Assembly (NCBI RefSeq): GCF_014596445.1
Contig: NZ_MECL01000062.1
Coordinates: 1 to 64,000 of the forward strand
Origin: Streptomyces sp. CBMA29
GTDB taxonomy: Bacteria; Actinomycetota; Actinomycetes; Streptomycetales; Streptomycetaceae
Length of the DNA: 64,000 nt
Reading direction: 5' to 3'
The notes below the pieces were generated by a model, which was given only the letters and a program-made list of their open reading frames with translations, was not told the origin of the DNA and did no database searches. The position numbers were made by a program, and so were the translations under genes. Below, one piece after another: positions 11,047 through 20,437 of this stretch (positions are counted from its first letter, which is position 1; each line of letters opens with the position of its first letter).

Positions 11047-11655
11047 TCAGGCGGTGGTGGCCTTGGCGTAACGGGCGCTGACGTCGGTCCAGTTGACGAG
11101 GTCCCAGAGCTTGGTGACGTAGTCGGGGCGGACGTTCTTGTACTGGAGGTAGTAGGCGTGCTCCCAGGCGTCGAAGACCAGCAGCGGGGTGGCGCCGTGG
11201 CCGACGTTGCCGTGGTGGTCGTAGACCTGTTCCACGATCAGCCGCTTGCCGAGCGGTTCCCAGGCCAGGACGCCCCAGCCGGAGCCCTGGACGGACGCGG
11301 TGGCCGCGGTGAGGTGCTTCTTGAACGCCTCGAATCCGCCGAGGTGCTCCTCGATGGCGGTGGCCAGCGCGCCGTCGGGGCGGTCGCCGCCGTCGGGGGA
11401 CAGGTTCTCCCAGAAGATCGAGTGCAGGACGTGGCCGGAGAGGTTGAAGGCGAAGGTCTTCTCCAGGCCCACGAGCCGGGCCGGGGCGAGCTGCTCCTTC
11501 TCGCGGGCCTCGGCGATCTGCTCCAGCGTGTCGTTGGCGCCCTTGACGTAGGCGGCGTGGTGCTTGGCGTGGTGCAGCTCCAGGATTTCGCCGGTGATGG
11601 CCGGTTCCAGAGCGGAGTAGTCGTACGGCATGTCAGGAAGCGCGTAGGTGCCCAT
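11047..11655 (-). CDS. sodF: Iron superoxide dismutase
   Basis: Cytoplasmic Fe/Mn-family superoxide dismutase of 202 residues. The metal ligands are all in place: His28 in ELHHAKHH, the His of HSIFWENL, and Asp and His of [18 protein letters not shown] and GSGWGVLAW are further family landmarks. In Streptomyces this Fe enzyme alternates with the nickel enzyme SodN, and its gene is repressed by nickel-bound Nur. A Nur-like box lies 60-76 bp upstream. The gene is monocistronic, with a strong terminator. Confidence 0.95.
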   Translation of the reverse strand: MGTYALPDMPYDYSALEPAITGEILELHHAKHHAAYVKGANDTLEQIAEAREKEQLAPARLVGLEKTFAFNLSGHVLHSIFWENLSPDGGDRPDGALATAIEEHLGGFEAFKKHLTAATASVQGSGWGVLAWEPLGKRLIVEQVYDHHGNVGHGATPLLVFDAWEHAYYLQYKNVRPDYVTKLWDLVNWTDVSARYAKATTA

Positions 11656-11714
11656 CAGGCACGGCCCCTTTCGACAGAGTGAGAATACGTGCCGCGACCC
11701 ACCCTATGACCTTA

Positions 11715-11731
11715 TTGCGAGAGAGTTGCAA
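11715..11731 (-). promoter_or_regulatory. Nur-box-like operator of sodF
   Basis: TTGC-N7-TTGCAA (11715-11718 and 11726-11731) resembles the TTGC-N5-TTGCAA elements bound by the nickel regulator Nur. It lies 60-76 bp upstream of sodF, where a repressor would cover the promoter. This is the expected target in this genus. Confidence 0.55.
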
Positions 11732-11915
11732 TAGCGGCATAGGTGCAGCAGCATGGTGCCGGGCGGGGTCGGCCCGACAGCTTCCCGGGAGAGTCGCTTC
11801 CTCGACGCTGATCGTCTTTCCAACCGGCAACCCGCCGGCCGGCCGGTCCCGCCCGCCGACTGTCTCCGCGCCCGCCGCCCGCGCTCCGATGGCGCTGACC
11901 GGGGCGGGCGGGGCC

Positions 11916-13073
11916 CTACTCCGGGCCGCCCAGGCCCAGTTCGGTGAGCACGCGGTCCGCCACCGCGAAGGCGGAGTTGGCGGCGGGCACACCGCAGTAG
12001 ACGGCCGCTTGGAGGATGACCTCGGCGATCTCCTCGGGCGTCAGCCCGTTGCGGAGGGCGGCGCGGACGTGCAGGGCGAGTTCGTCCTGATGGCCGCCCG
12101 CGACGAGGGCCGTGAGGGTGATGGAACTGCGAGTGCGGCGGTCGAGGGTGTCGCCGGTCCAGATCTCGCCCCACGCGTACCGGGTGATGAAGTCCTGGAA
12201 GCGTGCGGTGAAGGGGGTCGTACGGGCGATGGCGCGGTCGACGTGCTCGTCGCCGAGGACCGCGCGGCGGACGGCGGTGCCGGTGGCGGCGGACGCCGAC
12301 GGCGGCGCGAAGTGGGCCAAGAGGGCGGTCGATACGGCGTCCGGCCGCTCCACGTTCGCGAGGTGCGCGGCGCGGGGGATCTCGGTGAGCTGGGCGTCGC
12401 GGATGCCGTCGGCGAGGGGGCGGGCGTGGTCGGCGGGCGGCGTGGCGACGTCCTCGCGGCCCGCCAGGACCAGGGTGGGTGCCGTGATCAGGGCGAGGTC
12501 GGCGCGGAGGTCGGCCTCGGCCAGCGCCTCGCAGCAGCGGGCATACGCCTCGGGGTCGGCGCGCCGCTGATCCGCCAGGAGGGCGTGCAGCGCGGGCGGC
12601 GCGGCCTCGGCATAGGCGGGCGTGAACCATCGCGCGGGCGCGGAGTACGCGAGGTGCCCGGTGCCGTCCGCGCGGGCCGCCGCCGCCCGCACACGCCACC
12701 CGTCCGGCGGACCGAAGCGCGCCGAGGAGCAGACCAGGGCGAGCCGGGAGACCCGCTCGGGGTGGTGTGCGGCCACCCACGCGCCGACGGCCCCGCCGAG
12801 CGAGATCCCCGCGTACCCGAACGTGCCGGCCCCGACCGCGTCCGCCACCCCCAGCGCCAGCCGCCCGAGGTCGCCCACCGTGCCGCCCACCGGCAGCAGA
12901 CCGGCGGCGGACCCCCCGTGCCCCGGCAGATCCCACCGCACCACCCGGAAGTGCCGCGCGAGGACCGGAATCTGCGCGTCCCAGACAGCCAGCGACGTGC
13001 CGAGCGACGGCCCGAGCAGAAGCACGGGCGCGGCGGCCGGACCGTCCACGCGGTGATACGGGAGGTGAGTCAT
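11916..13073 (-). CDS. pcaL: Fused beta-ketoadipate enol-lactone hydrolase / 4-carboxymuconolactone decarboxylase
   Basis: Two consecutive enzymes of the protocatechuate branch of the beta-ketoadipate pathway in one chain of 385 residues. Residues ~1-260 are an alpha/beta hydrolase (PcaD) with nucleophile Ser91 in GISLGG and a downstream AAHLAN histidine. Residues ~265-385 are a carboxymuconolactone decarboxylase (PcaC) with RRAVLGDEHVDRA and LRNGLTPEEIAEVILQAAVYCG. This fusion is the known actinobacterial PcaL. It is the last gene of the pcaIJHGBL run and is separated from pcaB by 103 bp. Confidence 0.95.
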   Translation of the reverse strand: MTHLPYHRVDGPAAAPVLLLGPSLGTSLAVWDAQIPVLARHFRVVRWDLPGHGGSAAGLLPVGGTVGDLGRLALGVADAVGAGTFGYAGISLGGAVGAWVAAHHPERVSRLALVCSSARFGPPDGWRVRAAAARADGTGHLAYSAPARWFTPAYAEAAPPALHALLADQRRADPEAYARCCEALAEADLRADLALITAPTLVLAGREDVATPPADHARPLADGIRDAQLTEIPRAAHLANVERPDAVSTALLAHFAPPSASAATGTAVRRAVLGDEHVDRAIARTTPFTARFQDFITRYAWGEIWTGDTLDRRTRSSITLTALVAGGHQDELALHVRAALRNGLTPEEIAEVILQAAVYCGVPAANSAFAVADRVLTELGLGGPE

Positions 13074-13176
13074 GAGCGGGCCTCGGGGGTGAGAGGGATG
13101 CGGGGGAGGACGCGGTCAGAGCGCTGGGCAACCGGCGCGCCGGCCGGCGTGATGGCGTGGTGGCCCGGACGACGGG

Positions 13177-14607
13177 TCATGCGTGGCTCTCAAAGCTGAG
13201 CGGGGCGCGTCGGAGGGCGCGGTCGGTGAGAGCGGGGGCGGAGCCCGTGGCCAGTGAGGGAGCGGTGAGGCGGCGGAGGCGGGCGGGGGAGAGCGCCGGG
13301 CCGAGGACGGGGTCCGCGTCGATCGCCGCCGCGAGGGTGACTCCTTGGTCCGCGACCCGGCGGGACACCTCGGCCAGTCGGCTCTTCGCGGTGTCGCGGC
13401 CGACCAGCGGCGCGAGGTGGGCGGCGATCCGCTCGGTGAGCAGCAGGCCGCCGGTCAGGTCGAGATTGGCCCGCATGCGCTCGGGGAAGACCACCAGCCC
13501 CGCGCACATCGCGGCCGTCGCCTCGGCCGCTCCGCCCGTCAGCCGCAGCGCCTGCCGTAGCGGCTGCCACTCGGCGTGCCAAGCCCCGGCCGGGCGCTCG
13601 TCCTCCGCCGCCAGTGCCTCGAACAACACGCCCGCCAGCGCGGGCACTTGGCGTGCGACCGACGCGATGAGGGTGGCCCGCACCGGGTTCCTCTTGTGCG
13701 GCATCGCCGACGAGCCGCCGCCCGCCCCCTCCGCGACCTCGCCGATCTCGGTCCGTCCCAACACCAGCACATCGGCGGCGAGTTTGCCCAGCGCGCCCGC
13801 GCAGAAGGCGAGAGCGGCGCCCAGGTCCGCCACGGGCGTCCGCAGCACGTGCCACGGCAACTCCGGCTCCGCGAGGCCCAGTTCGTCCGCGAAGGCCGCC
13901 ACCAGCGGGAGCCCCACGTCGCATGCCCCCACGCCTGAGACCCCCGCGTCATGCGCGAAGGCGGCCAGCGTCCCCGCCGCGCCGCCCAACTGCGCGGGCA
14001 GCGACCGGCGGACCCGGACCAGCCGGTCGTGCGCGTCCAGAACGAGCGAACGCCAGCCCGCCGCCTTGAGACCGAAGGTGGTCGGCACCGCGTGCTGGGT
14101 GAGGGTGCGGCCCGGCATGAGGGTGGCGCGGTGCCGGGCCGCGAGCGCGCCGAGGGTGTCGGCGGCTCGCCGCAGATCGGCGGTGAGCCCGTTCAGGGCG
14201 CGGTCGGCGACCAGCATCAGCGCGGTGTCGAGGATGTCCTGGCTGGTCGCGCCCCGATGGACGAACTCGCCGTGTTCCGGGACCCGTTCGGCCACCGCCC
14301 GGCTGAGGTCGGCGACCAGCGGGATCACCGGATTGCCCCCGGAGCGTGCGCGCAGCGCGAGCGAGCGGATGTCGAAGTGCTCGGCGCGGGCCACGGACGT
14401 CACCGTCTCGCCCGCTCCGGCGGGCGCCGCGCCGAGTCGGCACCGCGCCCGGACCAGCCCGGCCTCCGCGTCGAGCAGGGCTTGCAGCACGGCCCGGTCG
14501 CCGGTCGCCGCCTCCGCCGCCGTACCGACCGCCGAAGGCGCCAGCAGCCCGTCGTCCCAGCCGCCACCGTGGGCCGGGGCCCCGCCGGCGCCCTCACCCG
14601 AAGTCAA
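13177..14607 (-). CDS. pcaB: 3-carboxy-cis,cis-muconate cycloisomerase
   Basis: Converts beta-carboxymuconate to gamma-carboxymuconolactone. The 476-residue protein belongs to the fumarase/aspartase superfamily, with the signature GGSSAMPHKRNPV and the first-domain GATSQDILDTALML. Its start lies inside the 3' end of pcaG (14-bp overlap), so the two are probably translationally coupled. Length and motifs are typical of actinobacterial PcaB. Confidence 0.94.
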   Translation of the reverse strand: MTSGEGAGGAPAHGGGWDDGLLAPSAVGTAAEAATGDRAVLQALLDAEAGLVRARCRLGAAPAGAGETVTSVARAEHFDIRSLALRARSGGNPVIPLVADLSRAVAERVPEHGEFVHRGATSQDILDTALMLVADRALNGLTADLRRAADTLGALAARHRATLMPGRTLTQHAVPTTFGLKAAGWRSLVLDAHDRLVRVRRSLPAQLGGAAGTLAAFAHDAGVSGVGACDVGLPLVAAFADELGLAEPELPWHVLRTPVADLGAALAFCAGALGKLAADVLVLGRTEIGEVAEGAGGGSSAMPHKRNPVRATLIASVARQVPALAGVLFEALAAEDERPAGAWHAEWQPLRQALRLTGGAAEATAAMCAGLVVFPERMRANLDLTGGLLLTERIAAHLAPLVGRDTAKSRLAEVSRRVADQGVTLAAAIDADPVLGPALSPARLRRLTAPSLATGSAPALTDRALRRAPLSFESHA

Positions 14608-15199
14608 GGAAGACCGTCTCCTTCCCGCCCCGGAGGCTCCCGGCCTGGAAGCTCCCGCTCTGGAGGCTCCCGCCCTGGAGGCGGATGTCGAAGCGGTACG
14701 TCACCCCGTCCGCCGCGCGCCGCGCGATCAGCGTGTCGCGCCGGTCCTCGGGCACGGCGGCCAGGACGGCGTCGTCGATGTTGGGCGGGCCGACGTACGC
14801 GCGGGTGAAGAGGTGGTGGGTGAGCCCGCGCGCGAAGACGCAGACGCAGAGGTACGGGGCCGCGGCGGGCGGGCGGAGGGTACGGACCTCCCAGTGGCCC
14901 TCGGCGTCGGTGGCCACCCGGGCGAAGCCGGTGAAGTCGGTGCTGCGGCGACCGGCGAAGCCGCCGGTGACGGGGTCGCGGCGCAGGGAGCCGGAGCGGC
15001 CGGTGAGGGTGCCGTCGGGGGCCGCCTGCCAGGTCTCCAGGAGCGCGTCGGGCAGCGGCTCGCCGGCGCCGTCGTACACCTGCCCGTGCAGGGTGATCGC
15101 GTCCGGGTGGCCGTACGGGACGAGGTCGCCGCCGCCGGGGAACGGCAGCGCGTAGCCGTAGAAGGGGCCCACGGTCTGGGAGGGCGTGGGGAGCGGCAT
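14594..15199 (-). CDS. pcaG: Protocatechuate 3,4-dioxygenase alpha subunit
   Basis: Non-catalytic partner of the intradiol ring-cleavage enzyme, 201 residues. MPLPTPSQTVGPFYGYALPF is the usual PcaG N terminus, and this sets the start at 15199. The start ATG shares one base with the pcaH stop (TGATG). TGFARVATDAEGHWEVRT and the conserved CVFARGLTHHLFTRAY segments are present. Near the C terminus, GGSLQSGSFQAGSLRGG is a small serine/glycine repeat caused by a short DNA duplication, not a normal family feature. Confidence 0.93.
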   Translation of the reverse strand: MPLPTPSQTVGPFYGYALPFPGGGDLVPYGHPDAITLHGQVYDGAGEPLPDALLETWQAAPDGTLTGRSGSLRRDPVTGGFAGRRSTDFTGFARVATDAEGHWEVRTLRPPAAAPYLCVCVFARGLTHHLFTRAYVGPPNIDDAVLAAVPEDRRDTLIARRAADGVTYRFDIRLQGGSLQSGSFQAGSLRGGKETVFLDFG

Positions 15200-15969
15200 C
15201 AGCGGACCTCCTCGGGTTCCGGCAGGGTGGCGGCCGGGCCGTCCAGGACGATGTCCCAGCGGTAGCCGAGCGACCACTCGGGCGTGGACAGGCCGTGGTC
15301 GTACGCGGCGACGAGCCGGTCACGCGCGGCCGGGTCCGTGACGGAGTGGAGTATCGGGTCGTACGGGAAGAGCGGATCGCCGGGGAAGTACATCTGCGTG
15401 ATCAGTCGCTGAGTGAAAGCGGCGCCGAACAGCGAGAAGTGGATGTGCGCGGGCCGCCAGGCGTTGAGGTGGTTGCGCCACGGATACGCGCCCGGCTTGA
15501 CGGTGGTGAAGCGGTAGCCGCCCTGACCGTCCGTCAGGCAGCGTCCGACGCCGGTGAAGTGCGGGTCGAGCGGCGCCGGGTGCTGGTCGCGCTGGTGGGC
15601 GTAGCGGCCTGAGGCGTTGGCCTGCCAGATCTCGACGAGCTGTCCGGCGACGGGACGGCCTCGGCGGTCCCGTACGCGCCCGGAGACGGTGATGCGCTCG
15701 CCGAGCGGCTCGCCGGTGTGCTGCCGGGTCAAGTCCGCGTCCAGCTCTGTGACATCGGTGCGGCCGAAGACCGGGCCGTGCAGTTCGGCGGCCTCCGGGT
15801 CCGCGCCGGTCCGGATCAGCGGCTGGTGCGGATGGCGCAGCGCGCTGCTGCGGTAGGGGGCGAAGTCACGTGCCGGGTGCGGGGATTGAGGCCCGGTTCC
15901 GGACGCGGCGGCGATCTCCGCGCTGATCTGCTCCTGCGTCGGCAGGCCCTGCACGCCGGACGGGGTCAT
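15199..15969 (-). CDS. pcaH: Protocatechuate 3,4-dioxygenase beta subunit
   Basis: Catalytic Fe(III) subunit, 256 residues, cleaving protocatechuate between C3 and C4 to beta-carboxymuconate. Iron ligands can be assigned by motif: Tyr in GRYAHQRD, Tyr in KPGAYPWRNH, and two His in WRPAHIHFS. QLVEIWQANA is the family signature. It begins 4 bp after the end of pcaJ and is tightly linked to pcaG. Confidence 0.95.
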   Translation of the reverse strand: MTPSGVQGLPTQEQISAEIAAASGTGPQSPHPARDFAPYRSSALRHPHQPLIRTGADPEAAELHGPVFGRTDVTELDADLTRQHTGEPLGERITVSGRVRDRRGRPVAGQLVEIWQANASGRYAHQRDQHPAPLDPHFTGVGRCLTDGQGGYRFTTVKPGAYPWRNHLNAWRPAHIHFSLFGAAFTQRLITQMYFPGDPLFPYDPILHSVTDPAARDRLVAAYDHGLSTPEWSLGYRWDIVLDGPAATLPEPEEVR

Positions 15970-15973
15970 CGGT

Positions 15974-16663
15974 TCACCTCGGACGGATCGGGAAGACGGA
16001 CGGATCGGGGAAGCGGTCGCGCGGACCGGTGGCGGGGACGCGCAGCGCCGCGCCCGTCGCGCGCCGCACCTCGTCGGGTGTGACGCCTGGCGCGGTCTCG
16101 GCCAGGACGAAGCCCTCAGGGCCGATGTCGATCACGGCGAGGTCGGTGACGACGCGGTCGACGCAGGCCCGCCCGGTCAACGGGAGGGAGCACTCCTCGA
16201 CGAGCTTCGCGGAACCGTCCTTGGCGACGTGGTCCATGAGCGCGAGCACGCGGCGGGCGCCGTGCACGAGGTCCATCGCCCCGCCCATGCCCTTGATCAT
16301 CCGACCGGGGACCGACCAGTTGGCGAGGTCGCCGCGCGCGGAGACCTGAAGGGCGCCGAGGACCGCGATATCGACGTGACCGCCGCGGATCATGCCGAAG
16401 GACAGCGCCGAGTCGAAGAACGCGGCGCCGGGCAGCACGGTGACGGTCTCCTTGCCCGCGTTGATCAGATCGGGGTCGACGTCGTCCTCGGCCGGATAGG
16501 GCCCCACTCCGAGCAGCCCGTTCTCCGAGTGCACGACCACGTCCACGCCGGGCGGCAGCAGACCGGGGATCAGCGTGGGCAGGCCGATGCCCAGATTGAC
16601 GTACGAACCGTCGGTCAGCTCAGCCGCGGCGCGGGCGGCCATCTCCTCGCGCGTCCAGGCCAT
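15974..16663 (-). CDS. pcaJ: 3-oxoadipate CoA-transferase subunit B
   Basis: Activates beta-ketoadipate with CoA from succinyl-CoA. The 229-residue subunit carries the SENGLLG motif with the catalytic glutamate, plus GLPTLIPG and [13 protein letters not shown]. Its start overlaps the pcaI stop by one base (CATCA on the plus strand). The thiolase gene pcaF, which usually follows, is absent here. Confidence 0.94.
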   Translation of the reverse strand: MAWTREEMAARAAAELTDGSYVNLGIGLPTLIPGLLPPGVDVVVHSENGLLGVGPYPAEDDVDPDLINAGKETVTVLPGAAFFDSALSFGMIRGGHVDIAVLGALQVSARGDLANWSVPGRMIKGMGGAMDLVHGARRVLALMDHVAKDGSAKLVEECSLPLTGRACVDRVVTDLAVIDIGPEGFVLAETAPGVTPDEVRRATGAALRVPATGPRDRFPDPSVFPIRPR

Positions 16664-17454
16664 CAGTCCCGCACCGCCCCGGCGCCGCTGACGGTGGCGG
16701 GCGCGGTGACCGTACGCCGCTCCACCGGCTTGTCCGCCGCCTGCTCGCGCGTCAGCGGCAGCACGCGCTGGACGAAGATCCCCGGCAGGTGGACGGCGTC
16801 GGGGTCCAGCTCACCGGGCTCCACCAGCTCCTCGACCTCGGCGATCGTCACCCGGCCCGCCATCGCCGCCAGCGGATTGAAGTTGCGGGCCGCCTTGGCG
16901 AAGACCAGATTGCCGTGCCGGTCGCCCCTGGCCGCCCTGACCAGCGCGAAGTCGGTGGTGATGGCGCGCTCCAGTACGTGGTCGCGGCCGTCGAAGGCTC
17001 TGACGTCCTTGGCGGGGGAGGCCACGGCCACCGACCCGTCGGGGGCGTAGCGCCAGGGCAGCCCGCCCTCGGCGACCTGGGTGCCGACCCCGGCGGGCGT
17101 GTAGAAGGCGGGGATACCGCAGCCGCCCGCCCGCAGCCGCTCGGCGAGCGTGCCCTGCGGGATCAGCTCGACCTCCAGTTCGCCACGGAGATACTGCCGG
17201 GCGAATTCCTTGTTCCGGCCGACGTAGGAGCCGGTGACGCGGGCGATCCGGCCCGCGGCGAGCAGGACGCCGAGACCCGCGCCGTCCGCCCCGCAGTTGT
17301 TGGACACGACGCTCAACTCCCGTGCGCCCGAGGCGTGCACGGCCGCGATGAGCACACTCGGCACCCCGCTGACACCGAAGCCCCCGACGGCGAGCGACGC
17401 GCCGTCCGGCACATCGCCCACCGCCTCGGCGGCCACGCGTACGACCTTGTCCAT
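16663..17454 (-). CDS. pcaI: 3-oxoadipate CoA-transferase subunit A
   Basis: Partner subunit of PcaJ, 263 residues. [22 protein letters not shown] and [25 protein letters not shown] are CoA-transferase family I alpha-subunit motifs. It is the first pca gene after the Pht5-type decarboxylase, from which it is separated by 97 bp with no palindrome or terminator seen. It is therefore probably cotranscribed with the genes upstream. Confidence 0.94.
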   Translation of the reverse strand: MDKVVRVAAEAVGDVPDGASLAVGGFGVSGVPSVLIAAVHASGARELSVVSNNCGADGAGLGVLLAAGRIARVTGSYVGRNKEFARQYLRGELEVELIPQGTLAERLRAGGCGIPAFYTPAGVGTQVAEGGLPWRYAPDGSVAVASPAKDVRAFDGRDHVLERAITTDFALVRAARGDRHGNLVFAKAARNFNPLAAMAGRVTIAEVEELVEPGELDPDAVHLPGIFVQRVLPLTREQAADKPVERRTVTAPATVSGAGAVRD

Positions 17455-17551
17455 GGCGGGCCCTCCCGTCCTGGCCGCCCGTGGCGCGGGCGGCGGCTTG
17501 TGCTGACATCGGCGCCGGACCGCCCCTCGGGCGGGCGGCGTACGGGCGGGC

Positions 17552-18544
17552 TCAGATGACCGCCGACTCCAGGGACTCCGGTGCGAACAGCTCCTGCGGC
17601 GACAACAGCCGTGCCGACAGGCCCTGTTCGCGGTGGTAGCGCAGGAACGTCGACAGCGTGTGATGGTTCCGCTCCACCCCGTACGACCAGTAGTCCGCGC
17701 CCAACACCTCTCGCGCCTCTTCGAGTTGCGGGGTCAGCCACGGCAGCATGAAGCGCAGCGCGGAGGTGTCGTAGAGCGTCGCGTACGCCGCGTCCTTGGC
17801 CGCGAGGAGCGCCTTGAACAGGGACTGCGCGACCCACGGGTGACGCTCGTACACATCACGGCGGATCACGACCACATGCATGATGGGGAAGATGCCGGTG
17901 TCCGCGTAGTACTCCTTCTCGGCGGCCACGACGTCGGGGAACACCCGTCGTACGCGCGGGTCCCCGGCCGCGAAGGGGCCCGGCACGCGCGGGGTGACCA
18001 GGGCGTCGATCTCGCCGTCGGCGAGCATCGCGGAGAGCGTACGGCCCTCGGGCGCGCGGCTGATCCGTACCGAGTCCGGCAGGTCGACCTTCGCCTTCTC
18101 GATCCGCCCCGCGCTCTCCTGACCGCCCGTCACATGGCTGACGGAGTCGAAGGGGACGCCGTGCCGGTCACCGAGGACGCCGCGCATCCACACGCAGGCG
18201 GTGAGCTGGTACTCGGGCGTGCCGACCACCTTGCCGCGCAAGTCCTCGGGCGAGGAGATGCCGGAGTCGGCGTGGCAGTACAGCGAACTGTGCCGGAACA
18301 TCCGTGAGGTGAAGACCGGCAGCGCCACGAACGGGGAAGGGTCGGCGCGCAGCGAGAGCACGTACGACGACAGCGACATCTCCGCGACCTCGAACTCCCG
18401 GTGCCGCAGCATCCGGAAGAACGTCTCCTCGACGGGCAGCCGCAGATACGTCAGATCGATCCCGTCCGCGCGGACCGTCCCCTCGGCCAGGGCGCGGGTG
18501 CGGTCGTAGTCGCCGCACGCGAAGGTGAGGTGCAGTGGGGCCAT
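17552..18544 (-). CDS. 4,5-dihydroxyphthalate decarboxylase (Pht5 family)
   Basis: Protein of 330 residues of the Pht5 family, which shares the fold of periplasmic binding proteins but has no signal peptide here. FEVAEMSLSSYVLSLRADPSPFVALPVFTSRMFRHS is the family core (seen around residues 50-85). The recognised member converts 4,5-dihydroxyphthalate to protocatechuate. Protocatechuate dioxygenase lies just downstream, which fits. The start at 18544 is preferred because the longer frame only translates a hexanucleotide repeat. A related paralogue (21658-22602) lies on the other side of the divergent promoter. The substrate is inferred, not shown. Confidence 0.8.
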   Translation of the reverse strand: MAPLHLTFACGDYDRTRALAEGTVRADGIDLTYLRLPVEETFFRMLRHREFEVAEMSLSSYVLSLRADPSPFVALPVFTSRMFRHSSLYCHADSGISSPEDLRGKVVGTPEYQLTACVWMRGVLGDRHGVPFDSVSHVTGGQESAGRIEKAKVDLPDSVRISRAPEGRTLSAMLADGEIDALVTPRVPGPFAAGDPRVRRVFPDVVAAEKEYYADTGIFPIMHVVVIRRDVYERHPWVAQSLFKALLAAKDAAYATLYDTSALRFMLPWLTPQLEEAREVLGADYWSYGVERNHHTLSTFLRYHREQGLSARLLSPQELFAPESLESAVI

Positions 18545-18551
18545 GGCCGGT

Positions 18552-19667
18552 CTACCTGCCTTCCGAAGCCGAAGCCGAAGCCGAAGCCGAAGCCGAAGCC
18601 GAAGCCGAAGCCGAAGCCGAAGCCGACGTTGATGCTGGTGCTGATGCGGGTCCTTGCGCAATCAGCCGCGCGTCCAACAGGGGATAGACGCGGCGGGCGT
18701 TGCCCTCGAAGACCTGGCGCCGCTGCTCGGGGTTGAGACCGGCGCGGTCGACGTAGTGCTTGGTGTCGTCCCAGGCGACGCCGGTGTCCGGGTCGGCACC
18801 GCGCACGGCGCCCAGCATCTCCGAGGCGAAGAGCACGTTGTCCGCGCCGACGACCCGGTGCAGCAGGTCGATCCCGGGCTGGTGGTACACGCACGTGTCG
18901 AAGTAGACGTTGCGCAGCAGGAGTTCGGCCGGGTCGGGCCGTCCCATCCGCATGGCCAGCCCCCGGTAGCGGCCCCAGTGGTACGGCACCGCCCCGCCGC
19001 CGTGCGGGATCACGAACCGCAGCGCGGGGAAGCGGGCGAAGAGGTCACCCTGGAGCAACTGCATGAACACCGAGGTGTCGGCGTTGAGATAGTGCGCGCC
19101 CAGTGTGTGGAAGCTCGGGTTGCACGACGTCGACACATGGATCATCGCCGGGACGTCCAGCTCGGTCATCGTCTCGTAGAGCGGGAACCAGTACGGGTCG
19201 GTGAGCGGCGGGGACGTCCAGTGGCCGCCGGACGGGTCCGGGTTGAGATTGCACCCGACGAACCCCAACTCATCGACGCAACGGCGCAGTTCGGCCGCCG
19301 CGTCGTCCAGCGGGCTGCCGGGCGTCTGCGGCAACTGGCAGACCCCGGCGAAGTGCCGGGGAAGGAGTTCGGTGACCCGGTGGACCAGGTCGTTGCTCGC
19401 CGCCGCCCACGCGCGGGCGGTCCCCGCGTCCGGCACATGGTGCTCCATGCCGGACGCCTTGGGGGAGAAGAGCATCAGGTCGCCGTCGCGCTCACGCAGC
19501 ACCTTCAACTGGTTCTCGCTGACGCTCTCGCGGATCGCGTCGTCACTGATCGCGGCGGGCGTCGGCACGGGGAGCCGGTCGTCGGCGAGCGCGGCGAGCT
19601 GCGCGTCGCGGAACGCCTGGAGCTGCGGCGGCGCGGTGGTGTAGTGCCCGTGGATGTCGATGATCAC
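18552..19667 (-). CDS. ligJ: 4-oxalomesaconate hydratase (LigJ-type amidohydrolase)
   Basis: Metal-dependent amidohydrolase-2 enzyme of the protocatechuate 4,5-cleavage and gallate pathways, hydrating 4-oxalomesaconate to 4-carboxy-4-hydroxy-2-oxoadipate. The N-terminal metal motif [61 protein letters not shown] and [11 protein letters not shown] match Sphingobium LigJ as I recall it. The body ends near residue 340. The last ~25 residues are a repetitive Ala-Ser tail encoded by a 10-copy hexanucleotide repeat. The start overlaps ligK by 4 bp. Confidence 0.92.
   Translation of the reverse strand: MIIDIHGHYTTAPPQLQAFRDAQLAALADDRLPVPTPAAISDDAIRESVSENQLKVLRERDGDLMLFSPKASGMEHHVPDAGTARAWAAASNDLVHRVTELLPRHFAGVCQLPQTPGSPLDDAAAELRRCVDELGFVGCNLNPDPSGGHWTSPPLTDPYWFPLYETMTELDVPAMIHVSTSCNPSFHTLGAHYLNADTSVFMQLLQGDLFARFPALRFVIPHGGGAVPYHWGRYRGLAMRMGRPDPAELLLRNVYFDTCVYHQPGIDLLHRVVGADNVLFASEMLGAVRGADPDTGVAWDDTKHYVDRAGLNPEQRRQVFEGNARRVYPLLDARLIAQGPASAPASTSASASASASASASASASASASEGR
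18565..18624. repeat. Hexanucleotide microsatellite GAAGCC x10
   Basis: Ten perfect GAAGCC units. They encode the (Ala-Ser)n tail of the LigJ-type protein and end 20 bp upstream of the next start codon. Because the unit is two codons, gain or loss of units changes tail length without a frameshift. In another frame they give a spurious Leu-Arg repeat. Confidence 0.95.
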
Positions 19668-20437
19668 CGGTCGGCGTCCCGTCCGCCAGCGGCCCGGCCA
19701 CCGGCAGCGCCGGCCTCCGCGGCTTCTGCGGCAGCGGCCGGCGCCTGCGAGGACCCCGGCTCCGCGTCCACGTACGTCAACCCCTTGCGGGCCAGCCGCT
19801 CCCGCATCGCGTGGACGTCGAGGCCGAGTTCACCGCGCGCGTACCGCTCGCGCAGCGTCTCCTCACGGCGCTCCCGCGCCTCGGCCGCCGCCAGCACCTC
19901 GGCGGCGCGCAGCCGCGAGACGACGACCACACCGTCGTCGTCCGCGACGATCACATCGCCGGGGTCGACCCGCCGACCGCCGCACACCACACCGGTGTTG
20001 ACGTCGCCCAGCGTCTCCTTCACCGTCCCGAAGGCGCTGATGTGCCGTGCCCACACCGGGAAACCCATCCGGTGCAGCTCCGCCACATCGCGGCATCCGG
20101 CGTCGATGACCAGCCCCCGCACCCCGCGCGCCGCGACCGACGCGGCCAGCAGATCGCCGAAGTACCCCGCCTCCGAAGGGGAGGTGGGGGCCACCACCAG
20201 GATGTCGCCGTCCCGGCACTGCTCGACGGCCACATGGATCATCCAGTTGTCGCCCGGCGGCACGCTGACCGTCACGGCGGTGCCCGAGATCCGCGCGCCC
20301 GGCCAGACCGGCCGCAGGGCGGGGGAGAGCAGCCCCGTACGCCCCTGCGCCTCGTGGACGGTGGCGACGCCGTAGCCGCCGAGCGCGTCCGCCGTGGCCC
20401 GGTCGGCGCGCGCCGGGTCGCGGACCACGACGCTCAC
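19664..20437 (-). CDS. ligK: 4-carboxy-4-hydroxy-2-oxoadipate aldolase (LigK/GalC, RraA fold)
   Basis: Class II pyruvate aldolase that splits 4-carboxy-4-hydroxy-2-oxoadipate to pyruvate and oxaloacetate. The family fingerprint GD-X20-RD is exact: GD in YFGDLLAAS, then 20 residues, then RD in [20 protein letters not shown] and [13 protein letters not shown] are also typical. It is 257 residues, with an Ala/Gly-rich tail of about 30 residues beyond the usual end. It overlaps both ligJ and the alcohol dehydrogenase gene by 4 bp, so these genes are translationally coupled. Confidence 0.9.
   Translation of the reverse strand: MSVVVRDPARADRATADALGGYGVATVHEAQGRTGLLSPALRPVWPGARISGTAVTVSVPPGDNWMIHVAVEQCRDGDILVVAPTSPSEAGYFGDLLAASVAARGVRGLVIDAGCRDVAELHRMGFPVWARHISAFGTVKETLGDVNTGVVCGGRRVDPGDVIVADDDGVVVVSRLRAAEVLAAAEARERREETLRERYARGELGLDVHAMRERLARKGLTYVDAEPGSSQAPAAAAEAAEAGAAGGRAAGGRDADR

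Noticed and set aside
11732-11915. Small RNA or peptide gene between the sodF promoter and pcaL
   Set aside because: No terminator-like hairpin with promoter, and no frame with a convincing start, was found.
18565-18624. Possible CRISPR or protein-binding repeat array
   Set aside because: Units are contiguous 6-mers without spacers and lie within a coding tail.
18545-18661. Leu-Arg-repeat N-terminal extension of the Pht5-type protein
   Set aside because: It is only a second reading of the hexanucleotide repeat that encodes the LigJ tail; the family start is at 18544.
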